From assembly GCF_000003815.2 (NCBI RefSeq), contig NC_049984.1:14925048-14989047 (forward strand): 64,000 bases of DNA, in the 5' to 3' direction. The notes under the pieces were generated by a model. That model was not told the DNA's origin, did no database searches, and saw only the letters and a program-made list of their open reading frames with translations. Origin of the DNA: Branchiostoma floridae. Its lineage: Eukaryota > Chordata > Leptocardii > Amphioxiformes > Branchiostomatidae. Made by a program: the position numbers and the translations under genes. Below are positions 52,195 to 63,204 of the stretch, piece after piece. Each line of letters begins with the position of its first letter. The first letter of the stretch is position 1.

Positions 52195-53085
52195 TACATT
52201 GTAATACTGCAGTATGTTTTCCAGATAATATTGAAATATGTAAAAGCTGTAACTAAAATAAACTCTATAAAATTATGCATCTATCTTTTGATATCATGTA
52301 ACTGTACACACCTGATGAATCGAATATCCAACTGATTCTCCATATTCAATGAAGACTGATTTTGCCATAGTCTTCCACACTTCCAATGACCTTTTGGCCA
52401 GATCCTGTGATGGAGAACTGCTTGTAGATGTTGTTGGCTCATCTGGTGGGGATGCTAATTACTCTAAAGAATTGGAGGCATCGTCACCCATGAGACTCTT
52501 CTGGCATCCCCTAGTGCAACCAAATAATAAGAAATAAATAATCATAACGATAATTTGGGGGAGGGGTGAACTTTCAACTCCTCACCAAGCTAAGTAAACA
52601 AAGCTTTCATCACGCCCGATTGGTACGGACACCTTCTTTGGAAACATACACAATAAACAACAGTCTGACCTCTACAATGTGTGATGACTTTCAAGAGGAA
52701 GAGGATTTTCTCCGAACGCATTTCTTTGAACACCTCGGTATAATTAGTCTGTATACAAAATTCAAATACAGAACGCCAAATGTACCGGAATTTACTAGTA
52801 CCAATAACGTCCTTGATAGTACACATTCAAAGTCCGAAATTACGGTATGCACATCGTCAACAAAAATAGTACAAGCACATAGAATATTCAGAAAAAACCT
52901 ACGCCTACGTAAAAATCCACGCAATTTCAAGCGTGCGAAACACGTTACACTGTACTTGGGGGGAGGGCGAAACTCACGTCAGCCAAAAGACGATGTCTTT
53001 CTGAATAAATCGTTTACAAATACTTAGTTTAAAGTCTGGGCAGAGCTAGGGTAGCCATAATGTTTGGCTACCCCGGCTTTGAAAT
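52195..53085. other. No gene recognised; one 153-codon ORF
   Basis: The plus frame at 52566-53027 is the longest here (contains MCDDFQEEEDFLRTHFFEHL and a basic C-terminus) but has no domain. A potential donor |GTATAA follows the acidic segment. I do not call a gene. Confidence 0.2.
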
Positions 53086-53088
53086 GTT

Positions 53089-53403
53089 CTACTGAAGTGG
53101 CTTCTGCCAGGTGTTTAGGCAGGCTGTTACCACTCTATAACTGTGCGAGGGAAGTAGCTTGACCTGTGTGTTTTGCATGGTAAGGTGTACCAAGTTGTAC
53201 CTCTTCAGCAGAGCCTCCTTGACCATTTGGTACACCCGGGCTTTGTGCTCCGGCAGCCTCGAGTACATATTCCGATATTTTTTGTAAACTAGAGAATATA
53301 TAACAAACACATCAGTTGTATATATACAACCAGGCTCTTCATCATACAGTACTTCAATATCTATTTCATACATAAAACTCCAGGCGCCACAAACTAAGCC
53401 CAA
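53089..53403 (-). pseudogene. Weak gag-like fragment
   Basis: The frame reads RLPEHKARVYQMVKEALLKR then YNLVHLTMQ. A V-K-x-A-L-L-K-R-Y-x-L helix resembles the capsid region of Gypsy gag proteins, but the downstream part does not align. Tentative. Confidence 0.3.
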
Positions 53404-53746
53404 CTTCGTCTTTAGTCCACTTAATGTTTACCATAGAACCAGTTTGGAAATACATATTATGACAAATACGTGTACTGTCTTCCATTATTTATTGTGCTTG
53501 TGCTAATACGACCGGATTAATTAGATTTATTGACAGCACTGACGTGCCCTTATCCCTTTTCAGAATCTCATTCTTCTAAGTCATCTAATATATTTGGCAG
53601 ATTATCCAAACTGACCTCTCCATCCAGTAAGCTTCAATGATGGACTTCTCGTTCATTTTGCATGCAGCTGCACTTTTGCTACGGTTTTTTTCTGACAGTA
53701 CATTTTCATTCTGAGTTGAAGTAAACTCTTCCATCTTGTTCTTCTT

Positions 53747-53832
53747 TGCCGTCATCACCGGCCCTCCTTGACGTGTGTTCTACTTAATTGTCATCACCGG
53801 TCCTCCCTGACGTGTGTTCTTATTTGCCGTTA
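53747..53832. repeat. Tandem duplication of about 43 bp
   Basis: GTCATCACCGG(C/T)CCTCC(T/C)TGACGTGTGTTCT occurs twice in tandem. Confidence 0.85.
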
Positions 53833-54250
53833 ATTGATGTCTGAAACGAGAAAAGTGCGGTTCTTAGTGCGATTCTCCTCAGTGCGAATCGGAGTAATAG
53901 TGTCCTTAACTGCCGTCATCATCACTTCTGAGGCACTGTGGAATTGGCAGGCTCCATGTACTTGCAGGTCGTTTATAGTGTCCTTCCAGTTTCTATACGA
54001 CCGCTTCACTAGAACGGTGGGTTGAAGGGGTGGGAAATGAAACACAGGAGAGGCAGTACAGACCATCCTGTTCTGTAGAGTATGCCACGAACTTAAATGT
54101 CTGCAACCATTTCCACTGCCAGTACCTGTTCATGACACCATCCTTCCTGCGCTTAGCTTTGCACACATTAGGAGGGAACTTAAATCCAGGTGGAGGGCAC
54201 CTTTCCTGGATAAGCCGGTGTTTTGTGACATCATAGAAAAGGGGAGATAT
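53830..54250 (-). pseudogene. hAT N-terminus with TTF-type zinc finger
   Basis: One frame reads RRKDGVMNRYWQWKWLQTFK then FVAYSTEQDGLYCLSCVSFP. After a frameshift near 54020 comes VLVKRSYRNWKDTINDLQVH then GACQFHSASEVMMTAVKDT. R-x-F-x-x-x-W-x-x-x-F-x-(W/F)-(L/V)-x-Y-S-x-x-x-D-(G/A)-x-(Y/F)-C-x-x-C and (F/Y)-x-N-W-K-x-A/T-x-x-x-x-x-x-H-x-x-(S/C)-x-x-H make the TTF-type zinc finger at the start of DUF4371 hAT proteins. The catalytic part is missing; a related fragment is at 57.2-57.5 kb. Confidence 0.75.
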
Positions 54251-54254
54251 ATGA

Positions 54255-55650
54255 ATTTACCTGTGTCTGAGACTGCCCATACTCTGTGTTATTACGCCCT
54301 GTCGCCACACGGAAGTTTTGAATTGCCAAACCATACTAGTTGATCTGTTCTTTACTGATGCACAAAGTTGGGATTTCTTAAGTGAGCGCACATTCAAACA
54401 GGAAATTTTCTGCCGACATGGACTGCTACTCGCCTCTTTGCAGTTTTTCACGCACACAAGGGACAGGCATCTCATCTGTAGTACCTTTGATGCCTTTTTC
54501 CAAGAGCTGCATACTCTTGTGGTGGTCAGCGCAGTTTTTGGCTACCCGCTGTGCTCCCTCCAACCTAAAGCCCATTTACTCTGCAAGTGCTGAGAACCAA
54601 ACTTCCCAGTTGAAATCTCACTCTTGGACATGTTGAAATTGAAGCTGAACCAACTTTTCGATTAAACTGTTTTTCTACCGGCTGGTGTGGCACACTTGTT
54701 GATGCCTCTGAAACACTTGGAGCCTCGCACTATCAGGGTGTTCTGCCTGAAAAATCCTCCTTATTGCTCCAGCGAAGGGAACCAATGACACCTTATTCGA
54801 TCTCCGACCTTACTGTCCATCTTCTGTCATTACCTTGTGGCAGAACAATCTTAGTGGCAAGGATCTTGGACAATCTTCCATGACAAGACATCTGAAATAC
54901 ACATGGCTATTTTAAGAATGCCATGAGTTTGCAATTGTTCAGCAATTTTACAATGAACGTGTTTACGTATCAAAGTACAAAACTATTTATTTTAGATGCA
55001 CAAAGACTATGTATGCAGACAGGTCTTTCGAGATCAATATGTATATGATTGTAGATAATCTGTCGTAGATTCTCAATAAGATTCTCTGTACATGTTATGT
55101 TTATTTTCTATAGTCTGCTGAAGATGGTACAAGTTATATGAAAACAATAACGTAAACTTCCTCTTCAAATTCACAAATGGAGGTGCAGCAAATATCATAG
55201 CTATGCATCTTTAGAAAGAATACTATGGAAAGTGGCTGTTAGCAAGCCAATACCTCCGCCTTTCCTCCTGCAGTGCTCTCGTTTTCTCCCCTTTACTTTA
55301 AATCAATTTTGACTAAAAGCTATATTCTCTTTTTGCCCCGCCAAAAAGTGTTTCACAATGCATGAATTTTTGCCGACACCAGGAGAATAAAGATGTGGTC
55401 TTTAGACGGGATCAGGTTTGGCAGGCACAACAGTTAATTCCTCCAACGAGAAACCAGTCAAATAAGTATAGCAGTCTGAGTCACCCCAGAGAAACAGTTA
55501 AACAAATGACGTCACAGGTTATTTGGGGGTAATTCCCATGAGCATACACAGCATGTCGATCGTGTACTGGGCAAGTACATCCAGATATCATGACATAGTT
55601 AAACGTCAGAAAATACGAACAAAATTGGTTTCATGTTAAAGTTCACAAAT
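54255..55650. other. No supported gene
   Basis: A minus-strand peptide near 54770-54880 (TKIVLPQGNDRRWTVRSEIE) looks protein-like and may be an exon of unknown family. The rest is AT-rich without motifs. Confidence 0.3.
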
Positions 55651-55654
55651 CTAA

Positions 55655-55924
55655 TCACCATACAGCTAAGAGGCCAAAGAAGTCCGGCATGTTACGGGGA
55701 GATGTCGATCGCCAGATTGGTTCGGCTAGAATCACCTGTAGAACAGAATGGATGGAAGAAATTTGGCGTGCCAATGCTACTGAATCGCGTGCTATGGTCT
55801 CTGGAGCCCACTGGCGTCTACAGATATCGTTGTGCCCTAGCTCTACGTAAACAATGTGAGGACTCGTTTGCTGCAGGAAAGGAAGCACGCTAGCGTAGTA
55901 TCTTGGGATAGTGCAGCCCGGCAC
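55655..55924 (-). pseudogene. SGNH/GDSL hydrolase-like fragment
   Basis: Reads YYASVLPFLQQTSPHIVYVE, then LGHNDICRRQWAPETIARDS and SVLQVILAEPIW. P-x-x-V-x-(V/L)-x-(L/V)-G-x-N-D-(I/L)-C is block III of SGNH hydrolases (the N of the catalytic set). The following helix and the V-x-V-I-x-x-x-x-P strand fit the fold. The block I serine and block V D-x-x-H are absent. SGNH/esterase domains occur in ORF1 of some LINEs and in stand-alone proteins; context cannot decide. Confidence 0.55.
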
Positions 55925-55929
55925 GCCAT

Positions 55930-56745
55930 GATACTAAATGTCTACGTTGGAAACCCAAAAATTAGGACAAAATGCTCGCCCGGAGGCTGTCGTAGTACGA
56001 CGCCGAACAAATGACTTCAGTCAGGATACGAAAGAGTGTCCGGTAATAATGGCAATGTTCGTAGTTGGAAGTATCCACGAAAGGACAAGTAACAAGATGC
56101 AACAATATGGCGGCTCATCGCGGAGTTGAGGTCGGTCACCAGTACTGATGAAAAGTTCGGCGTTGACGGGGTGTTCGCCTCGGTGAGCTGATGACAGGTC
56201 AAGTTCAGGAAATCAACAGCCTGGGAGTGCGTTGTCCAAGCACTGCCGTCGGTTTTGTACGAATGAGTTCAGGAGAAGTCCGGCTTGTGACCGCGCAAAG
56301 TATGTCTTATGTCGTTGCCGAACACTGACACATGACTAAGTCCTGTATTTTCATACTGACACTATAACATACTGACACATTCCGGACCTACCCTTCGTAT
56401 ACACCTCTTTGAAGGTAATCCAAGGTGGTTGCTGTTTGGGATGTTACAGAAGCAGCAGGGCGTAGCTGAACGGCCCTGCAACCATCGCCAACTTTGAATG
56501 TTAAGGGTAACATATCACTTCTGCTTACGCTCAATATCCCTACCTCCGGTATTTTGTTTTACAACCAGTAACTCCTGTGGTGTCGTGCAGTTTTGTTGTT
56601 TACCTCTGCTGCATGCTTTCTAGCCATTGTCTTTTAGCAGAGAGTTGCTTCCTGCAGGATTGCCGAGAAAACAAAATAATACTATAATCGCGTCCTTGAC
56701 TATTATGTATGATTGTTATGTTAGAAATAGAAAGTTTCTTGTAGA
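55930..56745. other. No supported gene
   Basis: Short frames without motifs. GC content rises slightly near 56100-56300. Confidence 0.3.
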
Positions 56746-56747
56746 TC

Positions 56748-56981
56748 TCAGATATTACCACTGGCATAAATATCCTCTTTCGTCTCCCTGCTCATACTGT
56801 TCCATCCTTGTGTGATTCTCTCATGATCAGCAGACTGCTTCTTGATACCTTCAAGCATCTGAGTGATGCAAGAGTTTACTACATGTCTGTCAGACATTGT
56901 GTTTCCTAACGAAAGAAACATTTCATGCATCAATGCTGTCTTCTCTTTCTCTGAAGACGACAGCAGCATTGCGCTCCTCAA
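56748..56981 (-). other. Fragment with NTMSDRHVVN motif
   Basis: The frame reads EKTALMHEMFLSLGNTMSDR then HVVNSCITQMLEGIKKQS and WNSMSRETKEDIYASG. It shares the TMSDR-x-V-x-N signature with 129-356. Charged helical composition. From memory, proteins with TMSDR followed by a helix and W-x-x-(L/M)-(S/T)-x-E are widespread in aquatic animals but uncharacterised. Confidence 0.35.
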
Positions 56982-57194
56982 TTTAAGATTTCAGTCTTAG
57001 CACAATGCTACCCAAGCATTATCAGCAGGACCAGGAACAGCATAAAAAGTGTAATGCTCTTGAAACTAAGTTGTTCTATCCATTCTTTTGGACTTGGCCA
57101 ACAATGAATCCTCCTGTACCACATGCTTCTCTCATTTATTTGGCGAAGCACTGTCGTTTTTCAGGTTTGTTGTCTTTGACGTACCTGACTAGTG

Positions 57195-57480
57195 ATCCCA
57201 ACTGCTCCCAGTTGCTGACATGTCACTTCATCCGCCATGATGTATGTCGCATTGCAAGCACAGTTGGCGAGGTGCTCCTTCAGTGCCACATCTCCTGCAT
57301 CCACCCTCAGCTGAAGCAATGCATGGAATGGAAATTACATTTATTTTATAATGTGCCGTGCTATCGTCTCGATGTCCGCGAAGGGCGAATCCCTGCCACA
57401 CACTTTGAGGCACTTGATCACAGACAGCAGAAATGCCCGGTTCTTCTCTGCTCGATCGTTCGACTGGGATGACATGGATA
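57195..57480 (-). pseudogene. hAT (DUF4371) transposase fragment
   Basis: Frames switch from SSQSNDRAEKNRAFLLSVIK then CLKVC to QGFALRGHRDDST, and further to LRVDAGDVALKEHLANCACN then ATY. N-R-x-x-L-x-x-(V/I)-I-x-C-(L/I)-x-x-x-x-x-Q-x-x-A-L-R-G-H-R-D-D and L-R-(A/V)-x-x-G-D-x-x-L-x-x-H-L are diagnostic of DUF4371 hAT transposases. At least two frame changes. Together with the TTF finger at 54 kb, the plus-strand dimerisation domain at 40 kb and others, most segments of this protein occur in the window but on separate copies. Confidence 0.8.
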
Positions 57481-58243
57481 GGTCGAATTGACATACAGGA
57501 TTCAGCATAGTAAATGTCATAAATATTTGATAGTATGCATAGTATGATAAGTATCTACTCGCCATTATAATGAAACATAGTTGTAATTTTCTGTTCCTGA
57601 ACATGACATCTGTATCTCTCGACAGCAATTTTGCAGGTCTTGTACACTCAAAATTCACAAAACGCTCAAATGTTGTAAGCAGAGGTATTTGCAGAAGTCC
57701 TTATTTGTAGAGTCCAGTTTCGTGCGTTTGTTCAATCATCTTTCATCATCACTGAAATCATTGTCCGTTCTATTCCGTCATCAGATTTTCTGTACTAGTA
57801 ATGGCCCAAATATGGTACATTGGCGGGAATAGGATAGACGTCCCTTACCAATTTGGTGACACAGTCTGGCATCAGCTCACGTTTTGCGCTAGTAATGCTA
57901 TGGGCCCTCATTCTTTCCAGTTTTCTTGCGAGGTACGGCTCATCCTTCCACCCGCCACTGTTCTTGATTTGCCCCTAGAACCTTCTTGTACTTTGTTCTG
58001 CAAATGGAAGCACTGGCCCGACGGGGTTTGTGCTTGTGCAGCATAGCACCCTTCTGGCCGATCCGGCTGGCAGGCACCGCCGCAGGAAACAGTCAGGACA
58101 TTCCGGGTGCTGTGTTGTGGTACTAGTAGACGGGCCTGCTGGCTCCGGGTCTTGTTCTCCTTGTTCGTCTGACCTCGTATTTGTTTTCTTTCCCTTGGAT
58201 AATTTTGCACAGATGCCATGGAAAAGGAGAAAAACACCAGACT

Positions 58244-58960
58244 CTAGTTTATAAGATTTTGAAGTTTTTTATAAGAACACTTGGTATCCCTTGTACCATT
58301 CTTATTGAAAAAAAAAAGGTGACACCTCACCTTCATAAATCTGTGTGCGTCAGTAAAAGTTGCTTCAATGAACGAATGTAGGGTCTCACGCACAATCTCA
58401 TTGCTGTAGAACTCGGCAGTCATGTTTTGGGGGAAAACCAGCACGTTGGTTGCAACGCGTTGAGAAATCCCAGCCCACACGTTTAGCTTGTATGGGTGTT
58501 TGTGACGAGACTTGAGTTTTTATGGAGTACTTATGGTCCACACGTTTTCTGAAGCATACCCTGCTGTGAGAATCCATCCAACAAGGTGTCTCAACTGTCA
58601 ATATCACATCTTCGAACTGATCCATTGGCTGCGAGAACAGCTCGGGCAAATTCCAGTTTGGGGCTGGTTAACTTCCCTCACAGCCTGGCTGTACCGGGGC
58701 GGAAGGAAAGCCATCCCAAGTTTCGGCGCAAGTGCTTGATTGTTGAAATGGAAATTTCGTCTCTAGTTCTTTCCCGGATTATTGCTTGCATTTCACACCC
58801 AGTCCAAGATCGTGAAGCCGATGGTCCGGCTTCAACATGTCCTTGAACAGCTTGATTGTTGCTGCCTCTCTCCTGTCCTTCAAGGACGGAAAGTTTGGGA
58901 CCTTTCGGTCGGGCACAGAAAGTCTGATGTACCCGTTCTTCACGAGGCGAGGTTTCCACT
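58244..58960 (-). pseudogene. Tc1/IS630-like transposase remnant
   Basis: The N-terminal part has CEMQAIIRERTRDEISISTI then KHLRRNLGWLS, a helix-turn-helix of the paired-like type. The catalytic part has FEDVILTVETPCWMDSHSRV then CFRKR (the T-x-E in place of the usual T-D-E/W-S-D first acid), and after a frameshift NVWAGISQRVATNVLVFPQN, AEFYSNEIVRETLHSFIEAT and HRFMK. V-W-(A/G)-x-I-S ... N-A-x-x-Y ... L-x-P-F-I ... H-x-F-x-Q-D are Tc1/mariner family blocks. The second catalytic D (after HRFM) is lost. Plus-strand frames here are shadows. Confidence 0.8.
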
Positions 58961-58964
58961 TTTT

Positions 58965-59505
58965 GTGAGCTCTATCAATACATTCTTCAGCAAAACCACA
59001 TTGTTTGCTTACTCACAACCTGTCCATATTCTTGACTGCAGCTAAGAAGTTGACGAATCGTGAAGCTCTGTGGCGAAACTAACATCGATATCAAGGATGT
59101 CGGAGTAGCGGATGATGATCTCTTGCACATGTCTTGGGTTTTCGACAATGTTGATGTTGTCAACGCTCTCGCCGACAGCTGTTTTTTAGCGTCTAGATGG
59201 AACTGCAATATCGCCGTCAAGATATCAGGAAAATCTCTCCCGAAAGGTCCGGACCATTCGTCCGATAGCTTACCGATAGCTTAGCAGTTGTCCCCGACAG
59301 CTTCGCGCGCGTGTAGATCCGTCCCGACTTGGGAGGGCTCATTAGCATATAACGCCATTTGGAAAATCGCGCTATATGTTTATAACTGCAAGCGTCATGG
59401 GTGTCCGGCCCCCTACGTTCTAGATCCCTCCCGACACCTCTACAGATATCGGTAAAAACTGTGTGTAGATTGGGCCTCAGTCCTGAGTTGCCTTGCTCAT
59501 TGACT
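58965..59505. other. No supported gene
   Basis: A minus frame at 58987-59220 could be the N-terminal extension of the Tc1-like protein but has no motif. Confidence 0.3.
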
Positions 59506-59511
59506 TGGCTG

Positions 59512-59950
59512 TTACTTGATAATTATATTTATAGCTGCTTGGTAGCTGTCTAAACCATAACCCTTGTGCCCCCTCCAGTGCATTCGGTCCACGAAGAAGT
59601 TTTGGAAGAAGCGAGGATCCTTGTTTAAGCAGTGATAATGTTACTGACATGTGTTGTCGTAATGATGATGGGTGGGGCAGTGGAAAAACGGGTTTTCAAG
59701 ATCCGAAACGGGTACTTTGGGGACTCTTGCAGCATAACTTCAAAGCCATAGCAAATAGCATGCTTACAGAATAGAATAAATACTCCTTGAGTTAAAGTTG
59801 GGTGTCCCCGGGATTCCTTCCGGCAATCCGAACTCCTCTTTTGTCCTAGTGTTTCTCTTATCCGCAGTGAAGTGTCCATCTCCATGGTATCGTGGTAGAG
59901 ATGGGAAGAAGCTGTACGGGGGGAGTCTGGCTCTGTGGGTGTTTGATTGT
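59512..59950 (-). pseudogene. KDZ transposase core, exon
   Basis: After an acceptor CTTGCAG| at 59951 the frame contains TLTQGVFILFCKHAICYGFE then VMLQESPKYPFRILKTRF. A frameshift leads to YDNTCQ and an in-frame TAA, then HYHCLNKDPRFFQNFFVDRM and HWRGHKGYGLDSYQAAI with TAA at 59512. G-(V/I)-F-x-L-x-C-x-H-x-(I/V)-x-x-G-F-E, I-Y-D-N-A-C and F-x-x-x-x-x-V-D-R-x-H-W-x-G-H are the RNase-H-like core blocks of animal KDZ (Kyakuja-Dileera-Zisupton) transposases and host HMGXB3. One frameshift and one stop. The upstream cysteine cluster of such proteins is seen separately at 5.4-5.8 kb. Confidence 0.75.
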
Positions 59951-60129
59951 CTGCAAGAGAGAACATGACGATATAAACATCAACACCCATGTGCTTACAA
60001 ATGCCATTCATCACGACAACAGAGAACTGATGCAATCAATTCGAAACTGACTGTCCAGCCCTCAAAAACAATCCCATTATTCATTTCTACTTTTATGAAG
60101 CAGGCCTTTAGCTTACTGTTGCGGCTTTT

Positions 60130-60225
60130 TCCTCCGTTCGTGTTGGCGACAAGATCACTTATCTGAAAGTTCCTTAGATTTTCTCTTCCTCTTCGACAGA
60201 AGGTCCAGTCCTGTATTTGTACCTG
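60130..60225 (-). other. Possible exon with basic KRKRKSK patch
   Basis: After an acceptor GTTCAG| at 60223 one frame reads TNTGLDLLSKRKRKSKELSD and a stop. The basic patch resembles a nuclear localisation signal. The phase does not match the preceding candidate exon without a stop, so the link is unproven. Confidence 0.2.
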
Positions 60226-60713
60226 AACAAGATCGTCTTAGTCAAAGGTAACGGCACACAGTAACACAACTCCTTGTTGCAAAATCAAGAGATGTGGTGC
60301 AAGTCTACGGGACTTCACATGACACACAAGGTACAAGATAGAACTAGAATTCAATATCCACATATTCCTTGTATTACAATGTCCTTCGTTGCCCAACATT
60401 GCTCAGGTTACAACAGGAGTCATCCTTATTCTATGAATAGTAGCTAACAAGACATGTGTCTCCACTTACACATCACAATTACCACTTTCTTTCTCTATAT
60501 ACATTCAGTAGTCACATGGTTGATTGGGACATTTTAAAATTAATTCAAAAGTGTTAATTGTAACGATGAGTATACGACTACAATAGACAACCAATGGTAA
60601 CTCTTGACTTGTTCTAGTATTGAATTTTAATTATCAAAAGCATCACTGAACGCCAGAATTTCATAAGTTTCAGATTCATCAATTCTTTTGGTTGGAGAGA
60701 ACCGTAAACTTAC

Positions 60714-60817
60714 GCGATTTCTCTGTCTTCGGTTGTGTCTGGATGTTCCAGGGCAATTGTGGTGTTATTCAGGTCGGGCGTACTTGTTGAAGGCCCATGG
60801 GCAGCCATGAAGGCAAC
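60714..60817 (-). CDS. Possible first coding exon upstream of the KDZ core
   Basis: Bounded by an acceptor TTTGGATAG| at 60818 and a donor GC|GTAAGT at 60713. It contains an ATG with MAAHGPSTSTPDLNNTTIAL then EHPDTTEDREI. Low-complexity polar composition, no domain. It could supply the N-terminus of the KDZ protein or of another transcript on this strand. Confidence 0.35.
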
Positions 60818-61018
60818 CTATCCAAACAAAAAACAAGGATCTAAATAATTACTTAATATGTACTAGCATTAGCAATAAGACTAATGTGGTAAATACATTA
60901 AAAAAATAATAAGTAAACGCAAAGCAGGATTCCCACTGACAGCAGGCGATAGATAACTCGATACTCATCAAATACTAATAAAATATTTATGATAAAATAC
61001 TAAATCATATGCTGATAC

Positions 61019-61246
61019 CAGTTTGCTGCGCCACTCGGTTTGGCCCAAATCATTCTCGAGTGTATCCACTATGGCAGCTGTAATGGACTCTGCATCCGCT
61101 TTGTGAATTGGCTTCAATCCCACAAATTTTGTTACAGGTCTAAAATCTTCAAGGACTTGAATATAGACAATTTCTTTGTGAATATTGTGCAAACGTTGTG
61201 TTGACATTTGATGGATCGTCAGCGTACATGGCATCTGCTTGAACAG
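61019..61246 (-). CDS. hAT-type exon (ZNF862/C17orf113-like)
   Basis: Flanked by an acceptor CTCGCAG| at 61247 and a donor CTG|GTATCA at 61019, it encodes HKEIVYIQVLEDFRPVTKFV, then GLKPIHKADAESITAAIVDT and LENDLGQTEWRSKL. The (E)-x-x-x-x-Y-(I/V)-R/Q-x-L ... F-(V/L)-G-L-x-x-(I/L)-x-K-A-D-A-x-x-I-x-x-A-I segment corresponds to the region around and after the first catalytic aspartate of hAT-derived ZNF862-like proteins. The exon itself is undamaged, unlike most coding sequence here. The next exon (W-x-x-K-L-V-G-x-x-x-D-G-A) is not recognised. Confidence 0.65.
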
Positions 61247-61491
61247 CTGCGAGAGCCTGCAATTGGCTTATGACATAACATTGGTTCCTCTGGTTTTGGA
61301 TACACTATAGGATGACAGAAGTGTGTTTTAGCCTCAGTGTGCTGTTTTCCAAAGAAACCAATCCACATTTTGAATACGCCAAAAGCAGTCACTAAAGTAT
61401 ACTTTATTATCCGCATTTAGTCTTATGCCTCATTTTGGCATATGAAGGGATTTTAAGCGCATGCTGTTAATGTTGCTGAAATGCACAGTGT

Positions 61492-62068
61492 TCACATGTA
61501 TGGACACGTTTGTAATTCAACAAAACCCACCACGATGCCAGGGCATTGTCTCCTTTTTTCCTGGTTTGTCGGCTGTTGGTCAGATGCAGCAAGGATATAG
61601 TCATGATCAGGATGTACTGCAGGTGGTACAGTTGCCTTCCGCAGTTGCCTTCCGACAAAATAGGCCGTCTGCACCGCTTTGGCCTCTTTGAAGTACCGTT
61701 GCTCTTTTGAAAACATCCAGTGCAAAAACATATTCTTATGGGTGGGACTCTTAGGCACTACAACCTCTTTTAGGATGTTCAGTCTTGTCAGTATGCGTAT
61801 GAATTTCTGACATAATTTCACATTGCAACCTGAGTTTTGTCCAAGTCCGAACTCTGGAGCTGATCCAGCTTGTGCTTTTTTACTTTTTGTAAGTAAGGAT
61901 GATGTGGCACTGTGGCGAATAGCTGAGAGACACCTGACCATGGCAGTACAATTTCTCTCGCCACCGTTGTGATTTGCCGGTTGTCACATGTCTCATTCCA
62001 ATCGTACCCAGTGGTGTCTTCTGCAAAAGCTTTCTCCTACACAGTTCAGTTTCACAGAAGTTTATCAT
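61492..62068 (-). pseudogene. RecQ-like helicase, zinc-binding and C-terminal region
   Basis: The first frame reads MINFCETELCRRKLLQKTPL then GTIGMRHVTTG, equivalent to the RecQ zinc-binding helix (Y/F-C-x-x-x-x-C-R-R-x-x-L). The next frame gives NVKLCQKFIRILTRLNILKE then VVVPKSPTHKN, a helix pair that would fit a winged-helix-like tail. Both are broken by frame changes. It follows the helicase core on the same strand. Confidence 0.55.
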
Positions 62069-63201
62069 GTCCCATAGTCTTCAAGAGCATGGCTCTTACA
62101 CTGTAAGTCTTCAATTTCCCCAATCCTCTTGATGTGTTTGGCTTTGTCCCCAGGCTTGAAAAACAGAGAATGGACTTGGCCGGCCTTCCATCTCGTCTTG
62201 CACGGCCCGACTCCTAAAAGGAAGTCTGGAATTGAGGACGGACACCCCAGGTCGACCAGAAACCTTGCTTCAGATTTGTCAATACCTACCTCTGCAGTCT
62301 TAGTTGCTATCAAAATGTCTTTTATAACCCTCTGCCAATCACCACTTGAACCCCAGTCTCCCCCAATAGGTAGTACAAGTCTTTCACCTTCTTCCCCAGT
62401 CTGGCAGTAAATGATACCAGACTGTTCTTTGTTCTCGTGAACAATCTGTCAAATTTGATCGTGGCATAGTTCCTTTGACCAGATACTCTATTCTTTCTGT
62501 CAATAGATTCGCAGAAAATATGGTATTCGCCCATCTTTAATTGTCAATGATGAATTGTTTTGTGGGGTGTTTGGATAACTGAAGATAAAGTGGGCCTAAA
62601 CTCATTACCCATATGAGCCATGCAGTGGGCCTCGTCCACCACGACCATCTACAAAAGACCACTTTCTTTGAGTCCTACCACACAGTCCCACACCATTGGC
62701 TTGTTTATAAGACTTTCGCTTGTTGTGATGACAAGCTTTTTTTTCGGAGTGTGGCTGTTAAGGCTATGCAGGGATGGTGGTGTTGAGGCTTGCCTCTGCA
62801 GTGAGATGAGACAAGAAGACGGCTGGTATACTCTTCTCTTCGTATCTCCTCCGCAGGTTTGCTCCAAGAGCGATCAAGGCCTTTTAGGGGATGATCACCA
62901 CGGTTACACCTTTCCTTAGGAGGGCTGGCAATGTGAAGCAGAGTGTCTTCCCACCACCTGTTGGCATTACGAGAAAGGTGTTTTTACCGATGTATATTGA
63001 ATTGACGATGTCTTTCTGTCCTGGGCGGAAAGAAGGCATAATCTTGAACACCTTCCTGACGCACTCCTCTAAAGGATCGTCCATTCCATCTTCTGTTTCT
63101 TCAATTTCTCCAATTTGTAGAGAGGCGACATTGTTGTCGGTAGCATTGTTCACAAAAGTGGGTTTGCAAACAATGGCAGGGGACCTCTTGTCGCCGTGCA
63201 A
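62069..63201 (-). pseudogene. RecQ-like superfamily 2 helicase core
   Basis: After an acceptor TTTTAG| the frame reads FKIMPSFRPGQKDIVNSIYI (motif 0) and FLVMPTGGGKTLCFTLPALL (Walker A, motif I), with an in-frame TAA after VVIIP (where intact proteins have P-L-K-x-L). A frameshift follows, then VVVDEAHCMAHMGNEFRPTL (Walker B, motif II, with the RecQ F-R-P signature), then RLGKKVKDLYYLLGETGVQV, and ATKTAEVGIDKSEARFLVDL with CPSSIPDFL (motifs V and VI region). Motif VI (Q-x-x-G-R-x-G-R) is lost to a frameshift near 62205. The motif III segment is not found here but exists at 8.95-9.18 kb. Helicase-bearing DNA transposons (for example the AcademH lineage) are one known source in animals; a host RecQ pseudogene is the alternative. 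Confidence 0.85.
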
Positions 63202-63204
63202 ATC

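Noticed and set aside
52566-53027. 153-codon plus-strand ORF
   Set aside because: Longest frame in its area but no domain, no repeat partner and no convincing splice context; left as unrecognised.
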